Assembly: GCA_018666775.1 (NCBI GenBank)
Contig: JABIXC010000002.1
Location: forward strand, 1-64,000
Direction of reading: 5' to 3'
DNA: 64,000 nt
DNA from: Rhodospirillales bacterium
GTDB taxonomy: Bacteria; Pseudomonadota; Alphaproteobacteria; SMXQ01
Shown: positions 35,905-44,910 of the stretch, in pieces
Numbering within the stretch: position 1 is the stretch's first letter
How the letters are laid out: every line of letters begins with the position of its first letter
The notes under the pieces: generated by a model
Seen by the model: only the letters and a program-made list of their open reading frames with translations
Databases searched by the model: none
What the model was told of the DNA's origin: nothing
Translations under genes and position numbers: made by a program

Positions 35905-36446
35905 GACTGATCCTCCAGTGAAGATGCTTGAATTGTCCAGCGGACAACATAAACCGCACCGGAAAGAACGGTGGTCAACGCGGCCAGCCAAATCAGGATT
36001 GTTAGCGCCATGTCATAGTCAACATCAAGCGCCAATAAGGCCAGCACGAACCCAGCCAGAATAATCTGTGTTGCTGTATTGACCTTGCTAACAAACAGGG
36101 GGGTCATCTGCAGACTTTGGGTCAAGGTATGATAGAGCATCGCCCCACCAATGATCAGAATATCGCGGAACACAACCAAAATGACGATCCAACTCGGCAA
36201 ATAACCCTCGATCCCGAAGGTGATAAAAACACCCATCAGCAATGCCTTATCGGCCAGTGGATCAAGATACGCCCCAAGCACAGATTTGGCCTCAAGATAG
36301 CGCGCAAGAAAGCCATCCACCGCATCAGAAATGCCCGCACCGACAAACAGCCAAAAGGCCAGAACCATCTGGGAATCAACAATGGCCCAGACCAGAATTG
36401 GTACGGACAACAAGCGGGCGAGCGATATAAAATTGGGGATATTCAA
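35901..36446 (-). CDS. CDP-alcohol phosphatidyltransferase
   Basis: A 181-residue integral membrane enzyme transferring a phosphatidyl group from CDP-diacylglycerol to an alcohol. The signature D-x2-DG-x2-AR-x8-G-x3-D-x3-D is intact in SDAVDGFLARYLEAKSVLGAYLDPLADKA. Five to six membrane segments are visible. It resembles PgsA-like phosphatidylglycerophosphate synthases, but the acceptor alcohol cannot be assigned, so no symbol is given. It overlaps neighbours on both sides by 4 nt (ATGA). Confidence 0.93.
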   Translation of the reverse strand: MNIPNFISLARLLSVPILVWAIVDSQMVLAFWLFVGAGISDAVDGFLARYLEAKSVLGAYLDPLADKALLMGVFITFGIEGYLPSWIVILVVFRDILIIGGAMLYHTLTQSLQMTPLFVSKVNTATQIILAGFVLALLALDVDYDMALTILIWLAALTTVLSGAVYVVRWTIQASSLEDQS

Positions 36447-37738
36447 GGGGTTACAACCGGGTTCAGTGGCGGGGTTGATCTTGTTTTTTGAGCACCACGG
36501 TCTTGTGGCTTACCAAAATGAAGATTCCAGTAGATAGGCCCCCTCGAAAGATTAAGGTCGCTCTGGCTTAACGCTACGGTCAATTGATCTTCGTCTCCAA
36601 GAAAATTTAGTCTGATACGGGCCGTCTTCTTTGAAATATATATCAGATCGCTTCGACGAACAAAGGCAACCTGTTTCAATCGTTTTTTAATATCCAGCCA
36701 ATCAGCCAGAGAAGTGATGGGCACTTCTGCCGTTAATTCAGTTCCGGTATCGAAACGCAAACGGTTCGCGCGTTTCCAACCCTCTTCAACCTGGACAACC
36801 ACCGCCCGTGCCGCCCGTTTCAGGCCTTCCTCAATGGGCTCGCCCGGGACCAGATCAAAAGACATAAGCCGGGTCTGTTCCAACCGGGTCGTGCCCACCC
36901 TGCTCATGGTGACCTGAAGACGGTGCGCCGTGGCCGGTTTCTTGGTTATCTTGTTTTCAGCACCCTCTGACTTTGCATCTGCTTTTAGCCCTGACTTTGG
37001 CGTTCCCACATGCTGGCGGACGATCACCACCAAGACATCCACGGCACCATAGCGTTTGGCGATTGCGGACAATTGTTTGTCATTCCCACGCACTGCCTGC
37101 TCAGCCCCGATCAAAGAGATATCGCGAAGGTCCCCCTTGGGGTGAATCAGCGGCACCAGTCCATCCGATGAAGGCTGGGCCAGAAAGGATGCCCGCCAGG
37201 GATTGGGATTGTCCCACAGCGAATAGGCACCAGAGACTTCATAAATGGGTAAAACCAGCACGGGTTTGCTGCGCGTTTCTGCAAACCCGATGCCGTAGCC
37301 CCGCAAAAGTCCCCGCACGGCATCGCTTTTAAAACGAACCTTAAGGGTTGCGAGATACCGGACCTTTGACGTCTTTTCATCGATCACTTCAAAATCGCGG
37401 ACCAAATCAGCCAACAATGCCGGGTTAACCTTAGGCAGGCGCGAAATGTCTTCGTTCAGGGCAATGCGGGCCAAAAGCCGCTGCATGGCCTTGGCCTGAC
37501 CAGCAAAAAGGGCCTTATCGCGGGCCAGGGCCGCGGTCTTGGCGGTCATATCCACCTTGGATTCAGCAATGGTATAGACATTTTTGGCAGCAAGGCTTGA
37601 GTCCGAAAATGCGATTGCAAGCGAACAAAAAACCAAAGACCACACAAAAGACTTCACCAAACGCCCCCCCAAAAGCCGGCCCGCCCTGAGATGAGGCGAA
37701 AAACCGGTCAAGACATTGATCATATGCGATTGAATCAT
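36443..37738 (-). CDS. DUF2066 domain-containing exported protein
   Basis: A 431-residue protein of the DUF2066 family. A hydrophobic segment (SFVWSLVFCSLAIAFSDSSLAA) acts as signal sequence, followed by VYTIAESKVDMTAKTAALARDKALFAGQAKAMQRLLARI, typical of the family N-terminus. The start is uncertain: ATG 37738 or 37723, neither with a strong ribosome site. It is the first gene of the four-gene operon DUF2066, CDP-alcohol transferase, AI-2E permease, HdaA, and divergent from purM. Function unknown. Confidence 0.85.
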   Translation of the reverse strand: MIQSHMINVLTGFSPHLRAGRLLGGRLVKSFVWSLVFCSLAIAFSDSSLAAKNVYTIAESKVDMTAKTAALARDKALFAGQAKAMQRLLARIALNEDISRLPKVNPALLADLVRDFEVIDEKTSKVRYLATLKVRFKSDAVRGLLRGYGIGFAETRSKPVLVLPIYEVSGAYSLWDNPNPWRASFLAQPSSDGLVPLIHPKGDLRDISLIGAEQAVRGNDKQLSAIAKRYGAVDVLVVIVRQHVGTPKSGLKADAKSEGAENKITKKPATAHRLQVTMSRVGTTRLEQTRLMSFDLVPGEPIEEGLKRAARAVVVQVEEGWKRANRLRFDTGTELTAEVPITSLADWLDIKKRLKQVAFVRRSDLIYISKKTARIRLNFLGDEDQLTVALSQSDLNLSRGPIYWNLHFGKPQDRGAQKTRSTPPLNPVVTP

Positions 37739-37823
37739 TACAAACCGCCGCAGATATATTAAACAGATACGGTAAACAGGCCGCAAACTTAATTGACGTG
37801 TCACAGGATCAAACCCCGTACCA

Positions 37824-38951
37824 TTGAATTTGTCTATCAAAGGGCTGGAATGCAAGGAGAAACCCATTAAACGCGCAACCTACAGAGACGCCGGTGTCGA
37901 CATAGACGCGGGCAACGCATTGGTCCAAAAGATTGCACCCATGGCAAAGGCGACGGACCGAAGCGGGTGCATGTCTGGTCTGGGTGGGTTTGGCGCATTG
38001 TTTGATGTAAAAGCCGCAGGCTTTAAAGACCCTGTTCTTGTCGCCGCCACCGATGGCGTTGGCACCAAATTACGCCTTGCTATTGATACCGGTCTTTTCG
38101 ATACCGTGGGCGTTGATCTGGTGGCCATGTGCGTTAACGATCTGGTCGTTCAAGGTGCAGAACCCCTGTTCTTTCTGGATTATCTGGCCACTGGCGCGCT
38201 GGAGGTTGATGCAGCAGCCCGGGTCATTGCGGGCATCGCAGATGGCTGTCAACAGGCCGGTTGTGCACTGATTGGTGGTGAAACTGCTGAAATGCCTGGC
38301 ATGTATGGTGATGGGGACTTTGACCTTGCTGGTTTTTCCGTCGGCGCCGTTGAACGCGACCAAGTATTGACGGGCGCCACCATCACGCCCGGTGATGTGG
38401 TGTTAGGGCTGGCATCCAATGGGCTCCATTCCAACGGGTTTTCACTGGTGCGGCGCGTGGTGGCCGATGGCAATCTGGATTGGAACGATCCCGCGCCATT
38501 TGCGCCCAAACGCAGCCTTGGCGAAGCGTTGCTTGATCCAACCAGAATTTACGTCAAAAGCTGCCTTGGCGCGATTGCCCTGAAAAATGCCCAAACCGGT
38601 CTTTCCGCCATTAAAGGCCTCGCCCATATCACCGGAGGCGGGTTGAGCGAAAACATCCCAAGAATTTTACCCAAAGGCCAACGCGCGGTTCTTGATGCAA
38701 CCTTTTGGGATTTACCGGACGTTTTTGCATGGCTTCGCGATGCGGGCAACATTGCAGATGAAGAACTGGCACGCACCTTTAACTGTGGGATTGGCATGGT
38801 TGTCATCACAACCCCCGAAGATGCCGATGGGGTCATCAAAGCCTTGAACAAAGGGGGCGAGCGCGTATCTAAAATCGGGGTTATTGATGTCGCCCCTGAC
38901 AACAGCACAGACACAATCGTTGAAAACACGGGAACGGCATGGCGCGGCTAA
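37824..38951 (+). CDS. purM: phosphoribosylformylglycinamidine cyclo-ligase (AIR synthetase)
   Basis: Makes aminoimidazole ribotide in purine synthesis. Family blocks are clear: [15 protein letters not shown], the Gly-rich loop [39 protein letters not shown] and the C-terminal [15 protein letters not shown]. The start is ambiguous. The frame opens with TTG at 37824 (375 residues) without a well-placed ribosome site, and no ATG lies near the N-terminus. A perfect AAGGAG at 37854-37859 sits 6 nt before an ATT codon at 37866, which would give the family-typical 361-residue protein. The gene overlaps purN by 13 nt. Confidence 0.95.
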   Translation: MNLSIKGLECKEKPIKRATYRDAGVDIDAGNALVQKIAPMAKATDRSGCMSGLGGFGALFDVKAAGFKDPVLVAATDGVGTKLRLAIDTGLFDTVGVDLVAMCVNDLVVQGAEPLFFLDYLATGALEVDAAARVIAGIADGCQQAGCALIGGETAEMPGMYGDGDFDLAGFSVGAVERDQVLTGATITPGDVVLGLASNGLHSNGFSLVRRVVADGNLDWNDPAPFAPKRSLGEALLDPTRIYVKSCLGAIALKNAQTGLSAIKGLAHITGGGLSENIPRILPKGQRAVLDATFWDLPDVFAWLRDAGNIADEELARTFNCGIGMVVITTPEDADGVIKALNKGGERVSKIGVIDVAPDNSTDTIVENTGTAWRG

Positions 38952-39595
38952 AAATCGGGGTTCTAATTTCGGGATCAGGCACCAACCTTCAGGCGCTGCT
39001 GGATGCGGCTGGCGCATCGGATTATCCGGGCGAAATCAAACTCGTCATATCCAACAAAGCCGATGCCCATGGTCTTGAGCGTGCCCGCAAGGCAGGGGTT
39101 GAGACCCGGGTCATTCCCCATGGTGATTTTCCAGATCGTGAACGTTTTGATGACGCGCTCGATGGGGCCCTTCGCGATGCGGGCTGTGAACTGATCTGTC
39201 TGGCCGGGTTTATGCGAATTTTAACGGACAAATTTGTGACCGATTGGGACGAAAGAATGCTCAACATTCATCCATCCCTGCTGCCCGCCTTTCGGGGGCT
39301 TGATGTTCACCAGCGCACCCTTAACGCTGGCGTGCGCATCACGGGGTGTACCGTACATTTCGTCCAGCCAGAACTGGATGCGGGACCCATCATTGTCCAG
39401 GGCGCTGTGCCAGTTCGTTCCCAAGACGATGAAAAAAGTCTGGCCGCCCGCATTCTTGCCGTGGAACACAGAATTTACCCCTTGGCGGTGCGCCTCATTG
39501 GGGAAGGCCGGGTTCGGGTTGAAAATGGCCGGGTTATCATCGATGACACAGACCTTGCCCCAAATGATGCCCATCTGATCAGCCCTGAGCGATAA
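38939..39595 (+). CDS. purN: phosphoribosylglycinamide formyltransferase
   Basis: A 218-residue folate-dependent GAR transformylase. It has the N-terminal [20 protein letters not shown], the catalytic block [14 protein letters not shown], the Asn-His-Asp set seen in [20 protein letters not shown] and the Asp in [17 protein letters not shown]. Its start overlaps the end of purM, so the two purine genes are coupled. A hairpin terminator follows. Confidence 0.97.
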   Translation: MARLKIGVLISGSGTNLQALLDAAGASDYPGEIKLVISNKADAHGLERARKAGVETRVIPHGDFPDRERFDDALDGALRDAGCELICLAGFMRILTDKFVTDWDERMLNIHPSLLPAFRGLDVHQRTLNAGVRITGCTVHFVQPELDAGPIIVQGAVPVRSQDDEKSLAARILAVEHRIYPLAVRLIGEGRVRVENGRVIIDDTDLAPNDAHLISPER

Positions 39596-39615
39596 GCCCC
39601 CTCCCCCCAACGAAC

Positions 39616-39650
39616 AAAGCCTCCGACACAATCTGTGCAGGAGGCTTTAT
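39616..39650 (+). terminator. rho-independent terminator after purN
   Basis: AAAGCCTCC (39616-39624) pairs with GGAGGCTTT (39640-39648), followed by ATTTAT. It ends purMN and separates it from the small oxidase-subunit gene. Confidence 0.75.
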
Positions 39651-39713
39651 TTATGGTGCCGGGGGCGCTATAGAAGGGGCAGAACAATGACCCGTTATTT
39701 CAAGGAGCACACC

Positions 39714-39836
39714 ATGGCCGAATTCGATGATCTCAAGTCCCACGAAGAAATGTGGGATAATTTCGTCACACTGGTCACCTACAGCACCATTGCGATTGTA
39801 GCGACCCTGGCACTTTTGTTCCTGTTCGTGGCCTAA
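39714..39836 (+). CDS. aa3-type cytochrome c oxidase subunit IV
   Basis: A 40-residue protein: a polar N-terminus (MAEFDDLKSHEEMWDNF) and one membrane segment (TYSTIAIVATLALLFLFVA). This is the layout of the short bacterial subunit IV family of aa3 oxidases in alphaproteobacteria, where it wraps round the catalytic subunits and is encoded away from the main operon. AAGGAG lies 8 nt upstream of the ATG. Monocistronic between two hairpins. Confidence 0.85.
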   Translation: MAEFDDLKSHEEMWDNFVTLVTYSTIAIVATLALLFLFVA

Positions 39837-39839
39837 CAA

Positions 39840-39864
39840 AGGCCCCGTGAAGGTTTTGGGGCCT
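39840..39864. terminator. hairpin between oxidase subunit IV and ndk
   Basis: AGGCCCC (39840-39846) pairs with GGGGCCT (39858-39864), loop of 11. Convergent genes end on both sides. The minus-strand copy is followed by TTTGTT, so it may end ndk; the plus-strand side has no T-tract. Confidence 0.45.
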
Positions 39865-39888
39865 AAAGGCCCTCCCCTTCAGAGCTGA

Positions 39889-40311
39889 TTAGCTCACAAT
39901 TTCCAGTTCAGAAAAGAAGAAGGCAATTTCTTCGGCTGCCGTGTCCGGTGCATCGGATCCGTGCACGGAATTGGCTTCGATGGATTCTGCAAAGTCTTTG
40001 CGGATGGTGCCGTCATCAGCATTAGCCGGATTGGTTGCACCCATGATTTCACGGTTGCGTGCGATGGCGTTTTCGCCTTCCAGCACCTGAGGGATCACCG
40101 GGCCAGAAATCATGAAGTCACAAAGGTCGTTAAAGAACGCCCTTTCCTTGTGCACCCCATAAAATACTTCTGCCTGTTCACGGGTCAACTGGATACGCTT
40201 TTGAGCGATAATCCGAAGGCCCCCTTTTTCAAAACGGGCGTTGATTTCACCGGTCAAATTGCGCCGGGTCGCATCGGGTTTAATAATCGAAAGTGTTCGT
40301 TCAAGTGCCAT
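39889..40311 (-). CDS. ndk: nucleoside-diphosphate kinase
   Basis: A 140-residue kinase balancing NTP pools. It starts [21 protein letters not shown]; a longer frame upstream is spurious. The catalytic His is in [16 protein letters not shown]. Family length is exact. A single leftward gene with its 3' end facing the oxidase subunit gene. Confidence 0.98.
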   Translation of the reverse strand: MALERTLSIIKPDATRRNLTGEINARFEKGGLRIIAQKRIQLTREQAEVFYGVHKERAFFNDLCDFMISGPVIPQVLEGENAIARNREIMGATNPANADDGTIRKDFAESIEANSVHGSDAPDTAAEEIAFFFSELEIVS

Positions 40312-40416
40312 TGAAATAGATGCTCCAAAAGGTTTAGCGGCGCGCCTTATAGACGGATCGAAGGCCAAGGGCAAGGGTCAGGCAAAAAATCTACATTCTG
40401 AAAACCATTGTTTGCC

Positions 40417-40881
40417 CTATAACGCCTGCTTTTCCCAGCCCCCGGATTCTCCCTGACGCCAATAAGTCAGGTCGTAACCCATTGATTTATATGCCTGCCA
40501 ATGAGAACGGGCGCTGTCCAGGGCAATTTGATCATTGCCATCAAACATTTCCAGACAACGCTGATAATCGGCAACCATTTCTGAGGGCACCCCATCGGCC
40601 AGAACCAGAACCGTCGCCTGATTGGGATTGTCGTCCCCAACCGTCAGCCAGATGGGCTGGCCCTGAGACTGCGCCTCATCGAAGCCATCCTTAACCGAGC
40701 CATGGGGCAGAAACGAATCATTTGCATACGTCCACAGCGATGCATTCAACGCTGCCAATTGCTCTGGAGAGCCGGCTTTGACCACCGCCTTCAGGCCATT
40801 GGCCAGGACCTTTTCCAAAAGCCGGGGCAAGGCGGTTCCCAAAGGGGACTGTTCCAGATGATAAAAAGCGATTTCGGTCAC
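40417..40881 (-). CDS. holC: DNA polymerase III subunit chi
   Basis: A 154-residue clamp-loader accessory that contacts single-stranded DNA-binding protein. It opens TEIAFYHLEQSPLGTALPRLL and continues with AALNASLWTYANDSFLPHGS, the usual chi pattern, and ends in YKSMGYDLTYWRQGESGGWEKQA. The start codon is GTG. It follows pepA by 9 nt on the same strand, the common pepA-holC pairing. Confidence 0.95.
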   Translation of the reverse strand: MTEIAFYHLEQSPLGTALPRLLEKVLANGLKAVVKAGSPEQLAALNASLWTYANDSFLPHGSVKDGFDEAQSQGQPIWLTVGDDNPNQATVLVLADGVPSEMVADYQRCLEMFDGNDQIALDSARSHWQAYKSMGYDLTYWRQGESGGWEKQAL

Positions 40882-40890
40882 GATGTGCGC

Positions 40891-42411
40891 TCACGATCCT
40901 TCGTAATGATCTGCGACCAATCGATCCAAAAGCCTGACACCAAATCCAGTGCCCCCGCCCGGGACCGTTGGCGCATCCTTGCCCGACCACGACACTCCGG
41001 CAATATCAAGATGGGCCCAGGGCACATCGTTGACAAAACGCTGCAGGAACTGGGCTGCAGTGATGGACCCGGCCCCGCCGCCCGAAGAAATATTCTGCAC
41101 ATCGGCTGCCTTGGAATCAATTTGCCGGTCATATGCTTTTCCCAGAGGCATCCGCCAGAGCTTTTCATCCATAGCCTTGCCCGCATCTAAAAGCTGGTCC
41201 GATAGTTTGTCATTATTGGAAAACAGCCCCGCATGATGGGCACCAAGGGCCATAATGATGGCCCCGGTCAAGGTCGCAAGATCGACCATAAACTGCGGCT
41301 TGAAGCGTTTTTGGCAGTACCACAATGCATCGGCCAACACCAACCGCCCTTCGGCATCGGTATTCAAAACCTCAATAGTTTGGCCGGAATAGGATTTAAC
41401 GATATCACCGGGCCGCTGTGCCCTCCCTGAGGGCATATTTTCAACCAGACCAACGATCCCAACCGCATTGACCTTTGCCTTACGGGCGGCCAGCGCCTGC
41501 ATCAGGCCGATCACCACGCCAGACCCTGCCATGTCCCATTTCATGTCTTCCATGCCCTTTGATGGCTTGATGGAGATCCCACCGGTATCAAAGGTGACCC
41601 CCTTGCCAACAAAGGCCACAGGGGCTGCTTTTTTGCCTTTTGCCGAAGCACCATTCCATTGCATGACCACCAATCGGGGGGGCCGGGCGCTGCCCATGCC
41701 CACGCCCAAAAGCGCCCCAAAGCCCAGTTTCTTCATTTTCTTTTCGTCCAGCACTTCAACCTTGACCCCAAGGCGCGATAATTTACGCGCTTCACGGGCC
41801 AGTGTTTCAGGATAAATCACATTGGCCGGTTCAGAGACGAGGTTACGGGTGGAGAAAACGCCCCCCGCCACCGCATCCAGACGCCTAAACAAACGCCCCG
41901 ATGCCGCCATTGCCGTCGCTGGCACCTGCACGTCAAGACGATCAAGTGCCGGTTTGTTTTCCTTTTTTTCCGTGGTCCGATATTTGTCGAAACGATAACT
42001 TCTAAGCCGTGCCCCAACCCCAACATGGGCTGCCAATTCTGCAATGCTCAACTTGCAGCCTTTAGGCACCTCTACCAAAACTGCCGCGCGTTCATCGCCA
42101 CTGGCACCCAACTGGGCGGTCGCTACCCCACCGGCCTGTTCAGCCACCAGGTCCTTCACCTCAGAACCCTTACCAAGGCCAACGACGATAACGCGGCTAA
42201 TCGATCCCTTGCCGGGAGCCAAAACCACCAGGGTCTGGCCCGCGTTTGCCTTGAACCGGCTAGCCCCCATGGCGCGCTTGATGGCGCCGCCAAGGGTTTT
42301 GTCAAACGCTAGGGCACAAGCCAGCAATCTCGGGGCATTCTTGTTCTGGTCTGCGAATACGACCACAGCACCTTTTTTTGGTGTTTGGGGCTTTGAAAAT
42401 GCAATCTTCAT
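40891..42411 (-). CDS. pepA: leucyl aminopeptidase (M17)
   Basis: A 506-residue cytosolic di-metal aminopeptidase. The ATG at 42411 (MKIAFSKPQTPKKGA) has GGGAG about 8 nt upstream. The catalytic C-terminal domain has GKGVTFDTGGISIKPSKGMEDMKWDM, the signature NTDAEGRLVLADAL with metal ligands, and ATLTGAIIMALG. In some bacteria PepA also binds DNA and regulates carbamoyl-phosphate synthesis; nothing here shows that role. Co-transcribed with holC. Confidence 0.97.
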   Translation of the reverse strand: MKIAFSKPQTPKKGAVVVFADQNKNAPRLLACALAFDKTLGGAIKRAMGASRFKANAGQTLVVLAPGKGSISRVIVVGLGKGSEVKDLVAEQAGGVATAQLGASGDERAAVLVEVPKGCKLSIAELAAHVGVGARLRSYRFDKYRTTEKKENKPALDRLDVQVPATAMAASGRLFRRLDAVAGGVFSTRNLVSEPANVIYPETLAREARKLSRLGVKVEVLDEKKMKKLGFGALLGVGMGSARPPRLVVMQWNGASAKGKKAAPVAFVGKGVTFDTGGISIKPSKGMEDMKWDMAGSGVVIGLMQALAARKAKVNAVGIVGLVENMPSGRAQRPGDIVKSYSGQTIEVLNTDAEGRLVLADALWYCQKRFKPQFMVDLATLTGAIIMALGAHHAGLFSNNDKLSDQLLDAGKAMDEKLWRMPLGKAYDRQIDSKAADVQNISSGGGAGSITAAQFLQRFVNDVPWAHLDIAGVSWSGKDAPTVPGGGTGFGVRLLDRLVADHYEGS

Positions 42412-42583
42412 AGGTCTTTCTCCCGAGGGACATGCTGAAACATAGATTTTGGGAACATTTATTCCCAATCTGGGCCGCGAGTGTAACCACAGGGTTGCAA
42501 AAAATCTGCCCCAAAATTGCGAACCCGCCCCCCGACCGCTCCAAGGGGCTAAAAAGTAATTTTAAGCCAGCAAAGCCTAAAGG

Positions 42584-43759
42584 ATGGCGGAACAAAACAA
42601 GACGCTTATAATAGAGAAGATGAACTGCACATTTCGCTACATGCTGCGCCAACTTGTTTGGCCGCTCTTTTTCGCAGTCATCGCCATTTCCGGCATTGTC
42701 TGGATGTCGCAATCCCTTCGTTTTGTCGATTTGGTCCTTAATCGAGGCCTGCCGTCATATAACCTTTTCCATCTGGCATTTCTGGTGTTGCCCATGTTTA
42801 CGTCGGTGTTCCTGCCGATCATCCTGTTTGGGGTTATCATCTTTTCCTACACCCGGATGAACATGGACAGCGAACTGGTCATTTGGCGGGCAGCCGGGAT
42901 CAGCCCATTGCGCCTTGCAGCACCTGGATTGAGTGCTGCCATGCTGGTGGTTATCTTGTGTTATGCGCTGAACCTTTATTTCATGCCCGGAGCCTACCGC
43001 CAGTTCAAAGACATCCAGCATGCGATCCGAAACAATTATTCCCAGGTCTTGCTGCGCGAAGGCGCTTTCAACGAAATCGGGACCGGGTTGACGGTTTACA
43101 TTCGCGAACGGGGCCCTAATGGCGAATTGTTCGGCATTCTTGCCCATGATCGGCGAAACAAGGGCCAGCCCATCACGGTGATGGCTGAACGCGGGGCCAT
43201 GGTCAACACCGATAACGGGCCAAGGGTCGTCATGATTAAGGGCAACCGGCAATCGATCAAGCGCACAGGCGATGACCTGTCCATCCTCTATTTTGACCGC
43301 TACACCCTTGATCTACATAATCAGGGCACCAAAGGTGGTCCCCGTTGGCGAGAGCCCAAGGAACGCTTTCTCCATGAATTATTCCAAATCCGTCAATCGG
43401 GACCTCACGCCGCCAGCGATAAGCGTTACGAACTCAAACTTTATGCTGAAGGCCATCAGCGTCTGGCATCCCCTTTGCTGGCACTGGCCTTTACGTTGTT
43501 GGCGCTTTCTGCCCTGTTAACCGGGGATTTCAAACGCGGTGGACAGGGAAGCCGTATCATCGCCGCAACCCTTTTCATGTTGGTGACCCAGGCAATCAAC
43601 ATCAGTCTTTTCAGCTTTGCCGGTTCGAGCTTTATGGCAGTGCCCTTTATGTATCTATTACCCATTTCGATTATTTGTGCATGTGCATGGATTTTGTTTC
43701 GGGAAAAATCACGGTTGCGGCCAACGACCCGCCCCCCGACCCTGTCAGCGAAGGCATAG
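42584..43759 (+). CDS. lptF: LPS export ABC transporter permease LptF
   Basis: A 391-residue permease with six membrane segments and a large periplasmic beta-jellyroll domain (about 125-270), part of LptB2FG, which extracts lipopolysaccharide from the inner membrane. Family marks are YMLRQLVWPLFFAVIAISGIVW, LPIILFGVIIFSYTRMNMDSELVIWRAAG and the coupling-helix area. An in-frame ATG at 42620 could be the real start, since 42584 has a poorly spaced ribosome site. lptG follows 9 nt later. Confidence 0.96.
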   Translation: MAEQNKTLIIEKMNCTFRYMLRQLVWPLFFAVIAISGIVWMSQSLRFVDLVLNRGLPSYNLFHLAFLVLPMFTSVFLPIILFGVIIFSYTRMNMDSELVIWRAAGISPLRLAAPGLSAAMLVVILCYALNLYFMPGAYRQFKDIQHAIRNNYSQVLLREGAFNEIGTGLTVYIRERGPNGELFGILAHDRRNKGQPITVMAERGAMVNTDNGPRVVMIKGNRQSIKRTGDDLSILYFDRYTLDLHNQGTKGGPRWREPKERFLHELFQIRQSGPHAASDKRYELKLYAEGHQRLASPLLALAFTLLALSALLTGDFKRGGQGSRIIAATLFMLVTQAINISLFSFAGSSFMAVPFMYLLPISIICACAWILFREKSRLRPTTRPPTLSAKA

Positions 43760-43768
43760 GTTAGCTTT

Positions 43769-44875
43769 ATGGCGACAGTCACCCCGGTCTTCTCAACCCT
43801 TTCGCTGTATCTTTCACGGCGTTTTTTGTTTGGGTTTTTTGTCGTGTTACTCTCGATCGGTTCCATCATCTTCTTGATTGATATTGTTGAACTGATGCGC
43901 CGCAGCGGCACCCGATCAGACATCACCTTTCAAATCGTCCTTCAACTGGCATTGTTGAAACTGCCCTATATGTTGCAAAAAATTCTGCCCTTCACGGTTT
44001 TATTTGGCTCCATGCATGCCCTGTGGCGCATGACACGGACCAGCGAGCTTATTATTGCCCGGGCATCCGGGGTTTCGGTTTGGCAATTTCTGGCGCCTGC
44101 ATTTTGCGTGGCCGCGCTGATTGGGGCATTTTTTGTTGCCGTCATAAACCCAGTGGGGTCGTCCATGCTGTTGCGTTACGAACAACTGGAAGCAAAATTA
44201 TTTCAAGGCCGCGCATCCCTGCTTTCCGTTTCAGAAGCAGGGTTATGGCTGCGCCAATCTGATGCCCAGGGCCGGGCCGTCATCCATGCCCAACGCATGG
44301 CACCGGGAAAAATCATCCTGAGCAAAGTGACCATCTATCTTTACGACACCGAAAACCGCTTTACCGGCCGGTTGGATGCCCCCCGCGCCCAGTTGGAAAA
44401 GGGGCACTGGCTATTAAGCAATGTTTTGGTTACAGCCCCGGGACAGCCTTCCAGCAGGGAACCGGTCTATAAAATTCCCACCGACTGGACAGCTGCAAAA
44501 ATTCAGGACAGTTTTTCTTCGCCCGAAACCCTGTCCTTCTGGAATTTTCCCGGGTTCATCGCCATACTGGATCAGGCTGGGTTTACTGCGGCGCGGCACA
44601 AGGTTTACTGGTACTCTCTTTTGGCGCTGCCCATTATGCTCGCTGCCATGGTTCTGGTTGCCGCCAGTTTTTCATTGCGCACGGCCAGACGCGGCGGCGT
44701 TGCCACACTGATCGGGGTGGGCGTGTTGTTCAGCTTTTTTCTTTTCTTCCTGTCCGATGTGGCTTTCACCCTTGGCCTGTCATCGGCAATCCCGGCTTTT
44801 CTTGCAGCCTTCACCCCGGCAATGGTAACCCTTTTAATTGGATTATCTATTTTGATGCATTTGGAAGAAAGCTAG
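43769..44875 (+). CDS. lptG: LPS export ABC transporter permease LptG
   Basis: A 368-residue partner of LptF with the same fold. It opens LSLYLSRRFLFGFFVVLLSIGSIIFLIDIVELMRRS and contains the coupling region MHALWRMTRTSELIIARASGVS, then a periplasmic domain and two C-terminal membrane segments. It lies between lptF and lptD, so the inner-membrane motor subunits and the outer-membrane translocon are in one operon. The ATPase LptB is not in this window. Confidence 0.96.
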   Translation: MATVTPVFSTLSLYLSRRFLFGFFVVLLSIGSIIFLIDIVELMRRSGTRSDITFQIVLQLALLKLPYMLQKILPFTVLFGSMHALWRMTRTSELIIARASGVSVWQFLAPAFCVAALIGAFFVAVINPVGSSMLLRYEQLEAKLFQGRASLLSVSEAGLWLRQSDAQGRAVIHAQRMAPGKIILSKVTIYLYDTENRFTGRLDAPRAQLEKGHWLLSNVLVTAPGQPSSREPVYKIPTDWTAAKIQDSFSSPETLSFWNFPGFIAILDQAGFTAARHKVYWYSLLALPIMLAAMVLVAASFSLRTARRGGVATLIGVGVLFSFFLFFLSDVAFTLGLSSAIPAFLAAFTPAMVTLLIGLSILMHLEES

Positions 44876-44877
44876 GC

Positions 44878-44910
44878 ATGAACGACAAATACGTGGCCTT
44901 CTGGCGATGA
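44878..44910 (+). CDS. 10-codon minigene overlapping the lptD start
   Basis: MNDKYVAFWR, then TGA overlapping the lptD ATG as ATGA. lptD itself has no visible Shine-Dalgarno, while the minigene has a purine-rich stretch (GGAAGAAAG) upstream. It may serve to couple lptD translation to ribosomes ending the minigene. Too short to judge as a protein. Confidence 0.25.
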   Translation: MNDKYVAFWR

